Assembly (NCBI GenBank): GCA_034509425.1
Contig: JAVTVJ010001329.1
Span: forward strand, 186,001-250,000
Source: Eopsaltria australis
Lineage: Eukaryota; Chordata; Aves; Passeriformes; Petroicidae
Reading direction: 5' to 3'
DNA: 64,000 bases
Part shown: piece by piece, positions 1 through 14,264 of the stretch
Numbering within the stretch: position 1 is the first letter of the stretch
Layout: each line of letters starts with the position of its first letter
Made by a program: the position numbers and the translations under genes
The notes under the pieces: model-generated
What the model was told of the DNA's origin: nothing
What the model saw: the letters and a program-made list of their open reading frames with translations, nothing else
Database searches by the model: none

Positions 1-3000
1 AACTGGGGCCTATATCTTTCAATGATGTTTATAAAGGAGATTGAACACACAAGTTTCACTAGGTTTTAAGCCAAATTTTCTTTAAAATTACAGAAGTTCT
101 TTAGAGCATAACCACTAATTACAGTGCACACAAGTATTACAGTGAAGGATGTTGTAAGGATGGATTAAGAGCATGCAATGAAGATAAATACCCCTGATCT
201 TTGGCAGCTGTTACTTAAGTTTACCCCAAAACCTGGAGCTGGACATCTGCAGCAGTAAGGTAGGTTGGAGACAGCTGTGGCTGGAAAGTGCCCTAGATGG
301 GAGCCCAGAAAGTGCCTTGACACAGGTCTAGTTACCAAGACTTCCCAAACCTTCTCATTCTAAACCTCTTTTAGTTTATTATGCTGCCAAACAACTTGCT
401 TGTTCTAGAGAAACGGTTTTAGTACGTGTAAAACCAAGACTATCAGAAACCAGAGCTGAACACCGTGGAAGAGGATGAAGAGAAGCAAGACACCTTAACC
501 ACGTGACTGTTCTCATTTCACATGAGGAAACACTACATAGGGCAATGCTAATGAGGACAGTCAGAAGCTCTCAGTTAAACCCCTCATTTCATTGTAAAAT
601 TTATCATTGGGAAAAGGCAGATCATTAAATATTTTATAGTAGCAATGGTAACTATTTTCTATGCACCAGTGACCCTTACTACAAACATAAGCTCCTCAAA
701 ACCCCTGAGGCTAGGGATAGCTAAGATATTAAAAACCCTGTATAATTTGGGTAAGTTATAAATTTTGAAAAATCATTTGGTATTTGTTCAAGACCTATCT
801 CTCATCTCTGATTTTGTCACTGGTACTGCAAAGTGGCAGAACTCTTCCTAAACCCATCTACACTCCACAATTAAGTTATGGAAAACTGGAGATTTACAAA
901 AGCTTCACGATTTTGGAGGCTTTCAGGAGCACCACAATCAAGAAACCAGCCATTATTAACAACTTTACAGAGCATACAGCTTATATACCTTTCTGGTTAT
1001 GCAACGCTATAAAAAATTTGTATGAAGCACCAACATATGACACCAATGATCAATGCTTAATGAAAGACTGCTTTTTAAAGGAGAAAAAATAAAGCTAAAT
1101 GATCTGCAAATAATTTCAAACCAAAGAATGAGCTAAGGATGCTGCTACAAAGATATGTTTAAATTTCTTACGTGTTATAATGTAATCCTGTGTGAGAGTC
1201 TCTGCTTGTCTCTCTTTTCGTTTTGTTTTGACCACGCATAATTTTGCTCCCCTAGGAGGAAACAGAGCAGTGCAGTTAGTCTGTTTATATCAAACAGAAA
1301 CCAGTTTTTATTCAAGACAGTCTCAACAAAATTATACAGTACTCTAAATATTCATGAATGTGTGTATCTTTGCCTGTTCATGCTCATGTGAAGGAGGGTA
1401 GAGAGATTATAGTGTTTCTGTTATAGAGCAGTTTATATGACAAGGAGAAGTAAGGGTGGAAGATTCATTTCACACTTCATTTGTCCACAGTACTTTAGTG
1501 TGCAGGTTGGAAGTGCTGCTCTCCAAACTTGGGCACTCATTTGCTCCTGATATTATTCTTCCTAAGCAGCAGAGTTGACACTTATCTAACCAGAGGTGCC
1601 TATAACACTAAGGCAGGAAAGACTGTATAAGCCTGGCTGCAGCAAGATTGATTTAAACCAGTGGTATTCTCCTCCTCATGGTAAATGCCAGGAAACAAAC
1701 CAGGCACACAACTGCACTAGGGCTCTGCGGTCCAAACAATGATGACCAACTCTCTTGTTCTCTAAACTACCAAAACCAGAAAAACAAAACTTATTTCTGA
1801 TAATCTGGTAAACCAGAGTTCATCTTCACATCCAAGAGCCCAGGTGACAGTAAGTATCCAGAAAACATGAACTGTAACACGGTTTTGTTTAGGATGCCAA
1901 TAAAACAAAGATGGCGCACACATGGGAAGAACACCTTATTTATCCCACTCAGTATCAATGAACTGTACATTTCCCCCCACCCCAGATGACAGTTCTCCAG
2001 CCAATCCAGATGGCAAAAGAAAATTAATCGCAAAACAAGTATTTATAGGCTTCTTAGGCAAGTCACTGTCTGATAAATCAGTACCATCTTTCTCTTAGAT
2101 ATACAGGCAAAATCCTCATGTGATAAATGAGGGTGGTGGAGAAGACTGTAAGAAAGGTGGAGGTGTGCTTCCCTGCTTTGCACCTTGTCAAATTGGGTTT
2201 TCTTGTATTACTTCACCAGCACTGAAGTTTGATGCTTCTAAACAAGGTTTTTACTTCAGGAAGAAAATACACATTAAAAAAACATGACTAAATACAATAA
2301 ATACCCATTCAGCAACACTTCCTCAGTAACCTCCAAGAGACAGGATTAAAGGGTGGCTGTTTGTGGTGGTAGTGCAAGTGTCCAGAGGGACGTTCCCAAT
2401 GAAGAAGCCCTGGGAGCTGATGAGGGAGTAGAAGATCACCCCTAAGGGAGAGCCTGGATTTGGTTTGGCCCAAGGAAGGACGGGCCTAGGAATGGGTGAA
2501 CACCCCCCAAGAGGACAGGACAAGCCACCTGTCCATCAGATGTCAATCTCCCCCGGATTCTGGAAAGTTCTAATGTGTTTGGTTGCTGATTGTTTGTTTG
2601 AGCTGTTTGCTACCCCCTCTCCTCCCCTTTGTTATCCTGGTTGGCCCCTTACCCTTGGTCCCTCCCTTGTTCCTCCCCCGAACTCCTCTGTGATTGGTTT
2701 ACGGTTGTAAAATAAAATGCTGGTGCACAGAGAGTTCGGGGTCTCCTGACCTCGGTGCCCAGAGTGCTGCTGGATGTCTTGTCACAGTGTCTCTTTTACC
2801 CCGGTTGGGAGAACCCCCTTTGCTACTAGCACTGATACATAGTTCGCCTCTTGGGAAGCTACAGCTCTCAAGCAAGGGAACAAAACTCCTGGCGGCGACA
2901 GTGGAATTGGCTGATGACCAAGGACACTCCATCGCATCTGCCGAGGGACTGTATCCACCAGTCCACCTGGCTGGAATCTGCTCTTACCGCAGATTTCATG

Positions 3001-3248
3001 CAATTAAAAAATGAATGCATTTGTAAATTCAGGTAGAACAGCCGGCATACTGCAACAGGAAAAGCCCAGAGGAAAAAGTGCCACTTTTCATAAGCAAACA
3101 TTTTGGCTATTTTTTCCACTTTCTAATGTTGCTGAATAAGTACAACAACATCTGCAAAACAAATGTTACTAAACCAGTTTTTCTCATTTCTTAGTATAAT
3201 CATTGAATCACAGAATCAGGCTAAATTTGAGAAAACATGATTACATAC
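1..3248 (-). other. WDR70: WDR70 intron, 5' part (continues beyond left edge)
   Basis: This is the sequence downstream of the exon at 3249-3349 in transcript order. I see no further WDR70 exon here. The C-terminal tail coding exons of the gene must lie beyond position 1. The only clear content is the LTR-like element at about 2351-3002. The remainder is AT-rich, unassigned intron, and an open frame of 102 codons at 784-1092 on the plus strand has no recognisable domain. Confidence 0.85.
2351..3002 (+). mobile_element. LTR-like element of an endogenous retrovirus (solo LTR or LTR plus leader), boundaries tentative
   Basis: A sharply GC-richer block sits inside AT-rich intron. It has the order expected of an avian retroviral LTR on the plus strand: a pyrimidine/C-rich U3-like part, an inverted CCAAT box (ATTGG, 2693-2697), and AATAAA at 2711-2716. 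A segment resembling R/U5 follows (from about 2735, GGTCTCCTGACCTCGGTG), and then a stretch near 2890 (TGGCGGCGACAG) that loosely resembles a lysine-tRNA primer site. If that resemblance is real, the sequence after about 2890 is leader rather than LTR. The hexamer ATTAAA flanks the block at 2345-2350 and 3003-3008 and may be a target duplication, but the inner ends do not read TG...CA, so the limits are uncertain. Open frames here are short and code for nothing recognisable. It is antisense to WDR70. Confidence 0.5.
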
Positions 3249-3349
3249 CTCTGGCTTTTGACAGGATCATAGTACACTTTGGCTAAACCATTTCCAGTAC
3301 CAACCATGATCTGGTTCAGCTTGGGATGCCAAAGACAACGCACAACACT
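3249..3349 (-). CDS. WDR70: WDR70 internal coding exon (fifth in window), closing propeller blade
   Basis: This 101-base exon is found only by reading the minus strand, because intron stops flank it. The acceptor is CTATTTCAG followed by AGTGTTGTG. The donor is CAGAG followed by GTATGT (3248-3243). It encodes SVVRCLWHPKLNQIMVGTG then NGLAKVYYDPVKSQ, 33 codons, and leaves AG as the first two bases of the next codon, probably Arg. In WDR70 this blade directly follows the EIEVTDA segment of the previous exon. It closes the propeller before a basic, low-complexity C-terminal tail. The LWHPK and VYYDP motifs are diagnostic in my reading. The 14.7 kb intron before it contains a CR1 fragment. The next exon would start with an Ala-Lys-Leu-Cys-like segment. 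I did not find it in 1-3248, so it should lie beyond the left edge. Confidence 0.95.
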
Positions 3350-5645
3350 CTGAAATAGAGTGAGATACTGACATTTAGTTGGTCACTCATCTGCATCTTA
3401 GAATTAATAGTCACATTGTCAAAGAGTGCATCACACTGCAGCAGGACCAAGCTTAAGCACATGAATGAGCATGTGCATACAGGAATGAATAACACCAGAG
3501 TCAAATAAAATGTAAAAGGAGTGACAACACCAGTATGTAGGCAGGGAAGGAAGTAAATATTGGTGACAGTGTGATAAGCAGTGGTTTCCACAGACTATCT
3601 ACTGCTAGGACCTTCATGGGCACAATGGAAATGGAAAGTTACAGAGGGATTTCAAGGAGAACAATTAAGTGCTTCAGATAAGATAAAGTGATTCAGGCCT
3701 TCATGACTTTCGTATTCTTATTTTTAATTCTTAATTTTTCCACTTCATTCATTACCTTATCTGTTTTTTCCCTTCTTGTCATACACCGCTGACCTTTCAC
3801 TTGCTGACTGCAGAAACGGAAGAGATGCTGATTTTCACTCTTGCTTCTTTCTTCCCCACAACACTATGAACTTGGTATTTGAAGCCAATGTCTCACAATA
3901 CTGTCACCCTTCTGTCAGCAGCAAAACTTATTTTCAGACATTAAGGGTATTGTTCTGCATGTGACTTTGAATCTCCATGTGAGTACTGTTTTCAGTCTGA
4001 CTCAGCAGGCTAGCACAGAAACTCTACACTCAAACTTCTGACTCCAGAGAGCCAAAGTGGGCACAATCTGCCACAAAGGACAACACATCTTATCAAAAAC
4101 ACAAAAGAAAGTATCTATTTTTGACAGACAGTAATGCCTTAAATAGACATTGTTCAAGGCTGAAGTTGGTTTGTGCCACTTATGTAACAAATGTATCCAG
4201 AACTAGCAAGTTGCATTATCCTGTTAGTATTACACAGAACAATGCTCCCTTTTCTAGCCTTCCTTTTCTTCTCCCTCCACTTTTCATTGCATGTTCCATA
4301 CTATTTCTGGCTTGTCCAGACTCCGGTTTTTTTTGATGTTAGGAGGCACATAACATTAAAAATGTTGAAAAAATTCTGAAGTCCATTCAGCCATAATGAA
4401 TCAGGACTTCATTTTACCACAAGATGATGCATGACACTCTCCTAAGCTGGTTTTTCTGCTTTGTATCCTATTTTACGAAGAAAAACCAAGTGTGATGTAG
4501 TTTCATTAACCAAACAGCCATTCTTTACAAGGTTCCCCCTTCTACATACACACAGCATACAACATTACACCTTCCCATTTACTTACAGATACAAAAAAAC
4601 CTGGTTTGCTTGTTACAAGACATCTACAGAACAACATTTTTAGAGATAAATCTGAAGTACACAAAACAGGGTTGACAATAAGTTGTTGGATTTAAGTAAG
4701 AGTCTTACATACTGTTATGTAATGCTCAAAATGCTAAAGTAACTCTAAAGCTAGTAACAAGTATTGAAGGTCAAAGGTGGGTGGCCTTTTCTTTTATTAA
4801 TATTTATTGCATGTGGTTAGCCAGCCTTTTTAAACTCTGTAGTTAATGTGGTTCTCCACTTTCTTCTGTCAAGTAAATGTATTTTATAGCATGGTAGTGG
4901 ATACCAGCCAACAAAAACAAGCCTGAGACAGTGTGGCTCAGCACTGATGGGATTTGCTGAGTTTCTAACTTGTCAAACATGCATGGTACACTTAAAATCA
5001 CCATGGCACGTGCTACAGAGCAGGCAAAAGAAACTGCCATTAAATGTAGCCCTATAAATCTTCTGAAACTGTAAAATGTTCCCAGAATAGAATTTGTTAA
5101 AAACTAAACAAACTCAAGCGCTGAACATGCAAGTAATTTTATTAATCCACTGGTGTATAAACCTACTTTATAAGAAATAATAAAAACTACTTCTGTGATT
5201 TTCAGATTATTTTAGAAACTGACAACACTTCAAAAATACCAAAATACCGAATCCCTGAACAATATCCTAAAACATTTTCCCAATCATATAATCCTAAAGA
5301 GGTCAAAATTCTAATCAGTTGTACAACAAAGGGACCATTGTAGGCTACATCTTAATAGTGGGAGGGAAGGATAAGGAGAATCTTTATCACACAAAAATAA
5401 TTAACACTTAGAGAGCATTTATTCTCTGATGCCTCTAACTTCTCAACTGCTTCCACCTAGAATAACTCAGGTAGACATCTTTATCACTGGAAACGCTAAA
5501 CATCAAATTCTATCTCAAAGAAGATCCTACCTCCCAGCTCTCCAGGCAAGTAAGTATGTTAATTGCAGACAAAGTGTTTTCCTGCCTTTGCCTATGTATG
5601 CGTGTAGGTAGGTACCCACCTACTGATACTGAATTTTACACAACT

Positions 5646-5818
5646 CTAGAATGGTTGCAGTTGGAAGAGAGCTCTGGAGATGACTAATTCAACCATCCTG
5701 CTCCAAGCATGGTCAGATACCACAGCCAGCTCAGGATATCACCCTGTTTGTTTTTAATATTTCCCAGGATGAAGACTTCACAACCTCTTTCAGCAACCTG
5801 TTTCAATGTACAACCAGC
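5646..5818 (-). mobile_element. CR1 LINE 3' fragment
   Basis: The plus strand reads AGAATGGTTGCAGTTGGAAG, then a diverged ATCATCTAGTTCAACC-like segment, a CACAGCC-like stretch, and CAACCTGTTTCAATG. These are the reverse complements of the conserved CR1 3' untranslated motifs (GGAACAGGTTG ... GGTTGAACTAGATGAT ... CCAACC ... ATTCT). The fragment covers only the last 170 or so bases of an element in minus orientation. That is typical for severely 5'-truncated, diverged CR1 copies. Confidence 0.8.
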
Positions 5819-8800
5819 TCTACCATAAAAAAAAACAAAAACCCAACCACAAACCCCAAATCATTTTGTTTCATTTTAAACCTATGTAGATTCAAGAAAA
5901 ACCCATGTAGATTCTGAAAACAAAAAAATTCCAGGTCACAGTTTAGCAAACGGAAAATGTAACAATTAGAATGATAAAATGCAGAATGTATAATCACATA
6001 AACATCTTCAACATTTGAAAAAAAGATTTCTGTGATGGCTGAATGTTTTGGACACTATGCTTTTAGAGCATAAAGTCCTGGAAGCCTGTCGTAAAAATCC
6101 TGAAAATAATTTTTCCATAGACTGATATGGCCAGTTTTGTGATTATAATCAAATTACAAATTATAATTACTAGTAACAATTTAAAAGTTGTTTTGTACTT
6201 TTGCTATGGCAAAAGCATTAAGTTCTTCAAATGAAATCAATCTGAAAAGTCTTTGGCAATGTCTATTGCATATACAAACACAGTAGATTGCATTGGGAAC
6301 TACTGGGAAAACATTGTGAAAGTATTTTTGTGAAGGCAGACAGGGAAAATATTAAAAGTATTACCCAGCAGAGAAACACTGCAGATTTACCTTCTTGATT
6401 CTCACTGTGAAAGAGGTTAGAACAGATTCAGTGGATGTCAATGTCAGTAGGCAACTCTGGGGTGGCTCCCAAACAGTCTCACCCCTATCAGTCTGTTCTC
6501 ACCTCTGTGTTTCCCTTTGAATTGTGTAAATGAGCTGTTGCTGCAGGTAGACAGTAAACTACACCAAACAATTTTTCTGTCAGGTTATTCTCCATCTAGG
6601 TGAGCTGTCTAGGCAACTATACAAACAGCTTTCCTGGTACGGTGCAAGTAATAGTGCTTTACAAGAGCTAACAGCAGTGCTTCTAAATGAGAAACTGAAG
6701 CCTCATTTTCTGTAACACAGAATGGGACAATTAATTCTGGCCTAGGAATACACCCTCGTGTTTAACAGGCACAGTGAAGAATAACCAAAGCAGATTTGTA
6801 AGCAAGCAAAAGCTAATTACCTCAACTGAAACTGTCCAGAGCACTTGGGCAACACCCTGACAGGAGTAAACAATGCAGAGAGGGCATTTTACAAGGTCAG
6901 CAAGAAAAGATTTAAATGATTTGTGGCATAGGAGTGGAAAATTTACCCACTAAGATGAAACCATGAAGCTGGTGAGGTCATTCAACTACAGACTGATGTC
7001 AAGGACTAGAATAATTTTCCTAGATCTTTGCTTATAAAGATGGTTTGAGACTGCAGCAGTGAAGGGAGAATTCAGTTCCCTGGCCCACACTTCAGATAAA
7101 AACACTCAGTTTAAGAGTGTGGATAGAGCTGATCCAGGATGGGAAGTGCAGTCTCAGAGGGGTCAGTGCAGCCTCAGAGGGGGCAGGAAAGAAAGGTTAA
7201 TAATTTCTAGTAAGAGGGACTATGAATGGTTAGAGATCACACATTGGCAGTGATTATGTGGATTATGAGAAGCTTCGTTTTACGTGATAGAACATATAAA
7301 GGAAAAAAACATGAGTGAGCTAATGCAGCAAGTATTCCTAATTCTATGAATTACAGAGTATATATAGTCTTCACAAAAATGTTACATCTTAGACCTAAAC
7401 GATTTTTCCGCAGCATTCCAGAGCCCGAGCAGTAACTTAATCTTACTAATATCTTTTGAGTCTACCAAAATTTGAGGTTCCCCGTTACGTAACAAAATAA
7501 CAAGAACATATTATATAAAGAATGTCTCATGAAAGCATTATTCACCTCTATTCTCTTTCACTCTGCTGCAAAAGATTTCGGGAAGATTCAGGTTTCTGTC
7601 CATCACTGACTTCTTGCATTCCTATACTACCATTTTACATGTCTCTGAGCTGATCTTGTACAAAAGCACTGTTTTTTTTGTTTGGTGCATTTCAGCTGAG
7701 ACCCAATAAAATCTCACTAACTTTTTACGTAAACAAGCCCCATGATAACAGTTGATCTTTTTCTGTCAGCAAAATTTTATAAACAGACAAGTATGTGTGT
7801 GTGCATATGGAGGTCATAATTGCAACAAGACTGGCATGATAATAGTTTCACTGTTTTCCAGAAAATTCCAAGAACTTTCATATTTTTGACATAAATTGGA
7901 ATCACCATACATTTCTAGAGCACTTAGGTCAACAGGACTACATTATCTCCTTGCTACTGCAAAATGAATGTAAATTAGAGGGGCCATATTTTACAGTGAT
8001 GTTTTAATTTCTTTTCCCTCTTTCAGGAGGTCTTAGTGCTTCTCAGTCAGGCACTGTTTTCTTTGGAAACTACCCTTTCTCCCTAAAGGCAGTTAAGTTT
8101 TAAGGTTAAGCACCATGCAATTATCTTTGAAAATGAACATTTCATGTAAAGTGTATTTTCAGATACCGCATGATAATGTATCAGCTTTTTCAAGCTCATT
8201 AGTAAATCTTCTGCCATGCAGGGAAGAGGAAAGAAAAACATGTTTCCGTACCAGTTAAGCACTCTTGGAATAAACATTTTCCATCTTTTTTTCTTTTCGC
8301 TTCAAGTACACACTTTAATTCGTCTCTGATTGTTCTTGATTCTCAATTGGCTTATACATTTGCTCCAAAACACCAGATATGACTAATCAGTTGAGACCAG
8401 CTATCAGACTTTTAGGCTAAGTTCACTAAATTAATGTTTCCTCTCATGGCTATTAGCGCAAACTCTTTAAATGAAAACACTGACAACAAATCAGCTTTGC
8501 AGACTGCATCTATCTACTTCCATTCTTACAGGAAACTACCCTGAGAAGGTGGAAATCACTACTGAATGATGCTGACATACAGATGATATTCATACTTTCC
8601 CCTGTGCTGAATGTGCAGCCAACACTCCACCCGTAAACAGGGAAAATCAAAAGTGATCTTCCTAATAGCCACTAGAAAAAAATACTGCTAATCCCAGATA
8701 AACACTGAACATGGAAACATGCTAATCCTAGGTTTTCACATATCTCTAACCTATGAAGCAAGAATTCATGAGTGTTTGATGTTTCTTTAAAAGTGTTACA

Positions 8801-11800
8801 ATTTAGATGAAGTTCAGTAACTCCATGGTGAAGTTGCTGATGTTTTGACAGTTGTTGGGAAATCAGGTGCAAGTAAGAGAGCGTAGGCTTTGCTCTCAGC
8901 TAGCACAAGCCTTTCATAGAGTGGCAGGCTTTTCTCCTGTAAATTGCCTACAGTCATAAATCCTTAAATCAATAGAAATTAATGCAAAAGTAACCCATTA
9001 TCTCCTACTTTGCTATTGGCAAGGTCAGAAAACAAGAGATTAAATGTTCCAGCGCTTTAGTAGAAGACAATAAACACCCACAGAGGGAAGTGAAGAGTTT
9101 AGGTAGGACTTGTTTCATCAAACTTAATGTCTATACTTCTAATCTTTGGAGATCTATTCTTTAAATGTCTACAAATGTATCCCTTTACAGTTAATAGAGA
9201 GAAATAAGCATTTAACAGCGGACTCCAACTAACCTATTTTAGAGATCTATTTTAGGGTGAGATAAAATCGCAGTCTGAATATGTTTATTTTTCTCTGTTG
9301 ATTAGAAAAGGAGCCTAGAGTGACCGGATCAGTTGTAGACATCTATATTTGGTCAGGTGAATCCTTACAGCCTACAGTGGCCAAAATAGCTATAAAAGAA
9401 AAACAGAAAACTAATGAGGATCTATATTACAGCATGTTGTGCTACTTAGATAAATCTCCACAGTCCAAGATAAAAAATCCTGGTACTCATATTGAATACT
9501 CCTAGTGCAGAAAGAATACACCAGATATAAACTTCTAAAACTGCCCAACAAATCTTGAAAAACTTAGCTTCAAGGACCAGATCTAGCTCTGGAGATACTT
9601 AAAAACTGAATAGGGCTTAAACAGAAAAACTCAGTGTTTGCCATTATTGCTTACCCCTTTTCTAACCTACAGTCTAATAAATAATTCCTCAGAATCTGTT
9701 CTGAAGCTATACAATAAAAATGGGAAAGCAAGAGCTGCTGCCCTAAGAAAATATTTTTGGTCAGGAGAAGAAAAACTTAAACAAACCTTCTCTCTTTCCC
9801 ATGGGCAAGCTTTGCTTCAGTGGCTGTGACGGTATGTGATGGGCTCTGTTTGAACAGCGCCGCTTGGATTCACTGCACTTGGCTGTGCAGGCAGCCAGAT
9901 AAGTGACATGTCAGCAGGGAAGACAGCAAACACGTAAAATGACATTCTGACAGTGGTTGTGGATTCTGTAAGGACAGGTGACCCCAGCAGTCGCTAAGTG
10001 GGGTTTTTCTGACTGAACAGAGTATTTATCTTAAATGTAATCATTACAAATTCCAGTCTTTCTGAAAAAAGCCTTGTCTGTCAAAATCAGGGCAAGTATG
10101 CATGCAACTAGTTTATTTAGCACATCTGTCTTTTTCCCTATAAAACCACTGTGTATTTACAGTGACGAATCGCTTGCAGTATCTTTTAAATGCACAGGAG
10201 TTCAAAACATAATAAATAATACTACTTAGGAAGCTTATAATAAAAAGCAATTACCTTCCAACTAACATCATCTATTACCTAAGCCTATAATATATTTGTA
10301 TTTGAGAGGGGTAAGAAATTTCAAACTCGGGCTGGGTATGGCCTTTCAGCTTTAATTCCATAGTTCTAGGACTTGCATATCAAGTCCTTCTGACTTTAGC
10401 AATATGTCTTCTCATAAGAGAAGGGAAATGTGCAAAGTTATTTCAGGAAAACAACTCCATTTATTTAATAGAGTTTCTATGTCTTTGAATAAAACATCAA
10501 ATGTTTAGATGCCGACTGCTGAACACAGCTTCCCACTACCACAAGATTGTTCCCCATCCCTGTTTGGTTACTACCACTTTTCAACAACTTCTGTAATTAG
10601 GAAAGACATAAAAGCAGGGGCTCTCAAGCTTTTCTGTTTTATCATAAAGGTGTGGAACCATTTAGAAACTTCAAATATTTAGACTGCTGTACAGTGGATA
10701 CAAATCTAGTCTTTGTACAATTTTTCACAGACATGTTTTATGTAGCTCACAGTTTTCATGGACCAAAAGAAATTCTGCCACTTTTTATTGAATACATCCT
10801 AGCAACTGCTACTTGGGAAAAGAGAGGAAAATGAATCAAAATATACTACAAATCTCTTGATGAGGAAAGATCCATATGCATATGCAGAGTAACTCCTTCC
10901 TGTCTCAAAGATCTCAATGCTTTAACAGATAACATTTCTCTCATGCATACTCCATGAAGTTCAGAAACAGGCCCTAAGGACTTTTAAGCAAGTGTTTCAA
11001 CACATTTTCACCCAAGTTAACAAATAATTTCTCTCCAATTCTAAGCAACTGGAATTTAAAGGAAAAAAAAAATCAGAAACTCAAAATTCTAATCTGTAGA
11101 TAATAGCAATATTACCTCCAGAAATACTATCATTTCTACACAATAATCAAAGGCCATTGATAATGATGGCTGAAATACAGAATGGAAAGTAAAAGCCACC
11201 AATAAAGTTAGCATTATAAGGAAATGCTTTAATATAGATCTTTCCTTCTCCTACTCTTATCTTGATTTCTCTACAGGTGATCTCCATGAAACATCAGCTA
11301 CATTAACTGGCTGCTGCCCTCCAAAAGCTACAGAATTTCTGCCTTTAGTATCACAGAGAGGCAGTGCTGCACAGAGGCTGTACCAATTCCCACTGCACAC
11401 TCTGTAATCTCTTTTCACTAGTGTCTTACAGCACAGTGGTGATACAATACCCTGGCTTGCCGTGCTGCTCTACCTGGAAAAGGCTGGTCCACCTCCTGGA
11501 ACCACCAGAAGAGGGGATAAAACTGTGTAACTCTTATAGAACTGCTGTATTTTAAATAATAATAAAAAAAGTTAAATAACAGAAGAATGCCATTTTCTGC
11601 CAAGCTGAATAACAAACACTTCCACCTTGTTTCTTCTTTCAAGCAAAAATACTGTTAACACTTACATGTTCATAATATACATTCTCTGATTTAAAAAAAG
11701 ACTGCTCACATAATAAAAATGTACAAATATTATATTTAAAAATCTACTGCAAACCCCAATTGCAAAAACCTTCACATTCAAGATTCCTCTGGAGGTCTTC

Positions 11801-14264
11801 CAAGGAAAAGAGCCAACTACAATAAATAAGGTGGGAGGTTAGGGAGTTTCTACAATGTAGTGACCTGCTATCATCAGATTTAAAATACTCATGAGAATAT
11901 AGTAGTGGAGGAAAGAATACTAATGCTTTTCCCTTGTGAAACATGACTTAGAAAATGTGTGGAAATATTCAATAGAAAAGGGATCAGAAATGGATAAAAC
12001 TTAAAATTTTCTATGTAGAAACCAGAAATACCCTAACAATATTTTCAGAGGCCAATATTTTAAGGAAGGATTTCAATATAGAAAACATGGATAACAATGC
12101 TGTACCACTCACCTTTCAAGGCACAGCTATAAAATATATTTTTACAAGTGCATGGAGTCACTGAACAATACTTTCCTCTTTTGATGAATAAAAAAGTAAT
12201 TTAATCAAGGTGGCAACCTGCTTCCCCTGTAACTGCAATATTGGGCATTTTCAAACACCTGGTCTGTTAAAATTACAGCCACACTTTCATCTCCATATAT
12301 CATAAACCTAAGGGAGACAACCTTCATGTACACCCCCAGTCCCTGTTACAGGGACAAAACCCTCACAGTTTATTACTCTTACATACCTCAAACCTCTAGT
12401 GACAGCTCCCCTAAAACAAAGTAGATGCTGCTCCAGGATACACAAAGGGAAGAACCACATTGTCCTTATATATTTGGAAGCAGAAAACAAAAACTGATGG
12501 GTTACCACACTATAAAAGAAAACATATTCCGGTGATTCACCTCTTATACTACATTTTTTTTGTTGCTCACATTAAAAACCACATAAATTTACTGGGCCTT
12601 AAATATTGCATTAACTTACCTACAGTGAAAAAAATGGATTTTCCTCTTAAATAAAACAAATGGCTTAAAAAAAAAAAACTAAACCAATACAGAAGCTGCA
12701 TGATGATCACTTCCAGAAGTTAAAAGAATTCATTTTTCTTAAATTCAAAAGCTTTCAATCTTAGTGTAATGGGCCACAGTGGAAAAGCCCTTTACTATAT
12801 TGATGCACCTTATAAATAGTAAATGATACTGTTTAAGGTCAAGGAAAGAAATACTGCAATCCTATATCAAAAGCGTATAAAGGATGCTGGAAGGTTCATA
12901 TTGCTTATTCCTTCTTTCCTTTTCACTCTTTCATCTAAAAAGAAGCTTTATTTATAGCTTGTCTCAGAAGACCTTCCTGAAACAACTCTTAGAGGTATTT
13001 TAACTTAGAGGTATTTAATAATTTAACTTTTGCTTGTATTTGAGAAACTAAGAAAATATTGAAGAATCCTCCTAACAGAAATAGGTTTCCCAAAACAACC
13101 ATAAATCTATGTTTTGGAATTGTTGCTAATCTACAAAAATCTGTGGGATATTTTAAAAACTTGCACATCTCGTTTTATAATGTACACAAACTTATCATCC
13201 TGGCTCCTTTTAAAATTACATTATTACTTAAATTTTCATTAAGAATCAGCAATTCCTGTAATTATACAACTTCTTTTCTTGTGGTTTTTTTTTCTTTCTC
13301 AGTGCCCATTCTTGCTTGGCAGTAACGGGATGTAATACTTGTCCTTTCCATATGGGGAAAATGAGTACTCTACTGCTGCCAAGATCAATCTTGTCTGTAA
13401 TAAGGATAACTACAGGGTGATCTGTTGGAAGTAGCCAAATGACTGACAGACATGTGAGAGCGATTCAAGTGGCTATCCACAGCTATTTTAAATTAAACTG
13501 ACTTTGGGGGAAATGCTGTGTACCCAATTCTTTTTCCCATACACTAGGTATTTATAACTGGTTCCCATGAAGATCTTATGCTTGCATAACCAAAGCAAGA
13601 CTTAGGAATAAACTCTCTCTGGCTTTCATCTGGCAGTGAAATCTCCCTTCCCTTCTGGACTGCATATTCCCAAGGAATGAGACCTCATTCCACAGCAGCT
13701 ACAGGTCTTCCTGCCTCTCATACCACCTGACAAAAAGAAAGGGAGATGGCCTCTGAGTTTCTGGACATAAACTTCTGTACCCCCATGTTCTGGCAGAATT
13801 GTTTTCTGCCATCTGATTTAAGTCTCCTTATCCATGTAAACAGAGTGAAGAAAGGTTTTGCATGCAATTAGTGGTATTTCAAATTAAATAAGGCTCTAAT
13901 GCTCAAATTGAGAAAGTTTAATAAATGTATTTTATTGTGAACACCTGAGGTGAGAGCAGAAGAACTTTTCATAAATAATAGTGTCAAGATAAAAGAAAAA
14001 GACAGAAAAACTATGAAAAAGCTACACATTCATAACAGGATTTTTTCAAATTCCATTAAAAATAGGGAATTCTGTACAGCTGAGTTCATCTTTGTCACAG
14101 TACAAAGCCCTGAAAATCTCCTGTACCACTGAGCCAGAGCAAGGCCAGGATACTGCACACAGAGCATCAGCTTTCTTATGAGAATGGGAGAGGAAGGAGC
14201 TCCCACCCTGATGTAATTTTGATGTAATCTGCATTAAGTAAAGGACCCTGCCATAACCTGCAAC

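Noticed and set aside
2323..3119. Cluster of overlapping frames of 61-106 codons on both strands
   Set aside because: They fall mostly in or beside the LTR-like block and show no retroviral gag, pol or env similarity that I can recognise.
3203..3226. Short GAATCACAGAATCAGG-like sequence resembling the terminal CR1 motif
   Set aside because: Only about 20 bases match and the following sequence does not continue as CR1, so it is too short to call.
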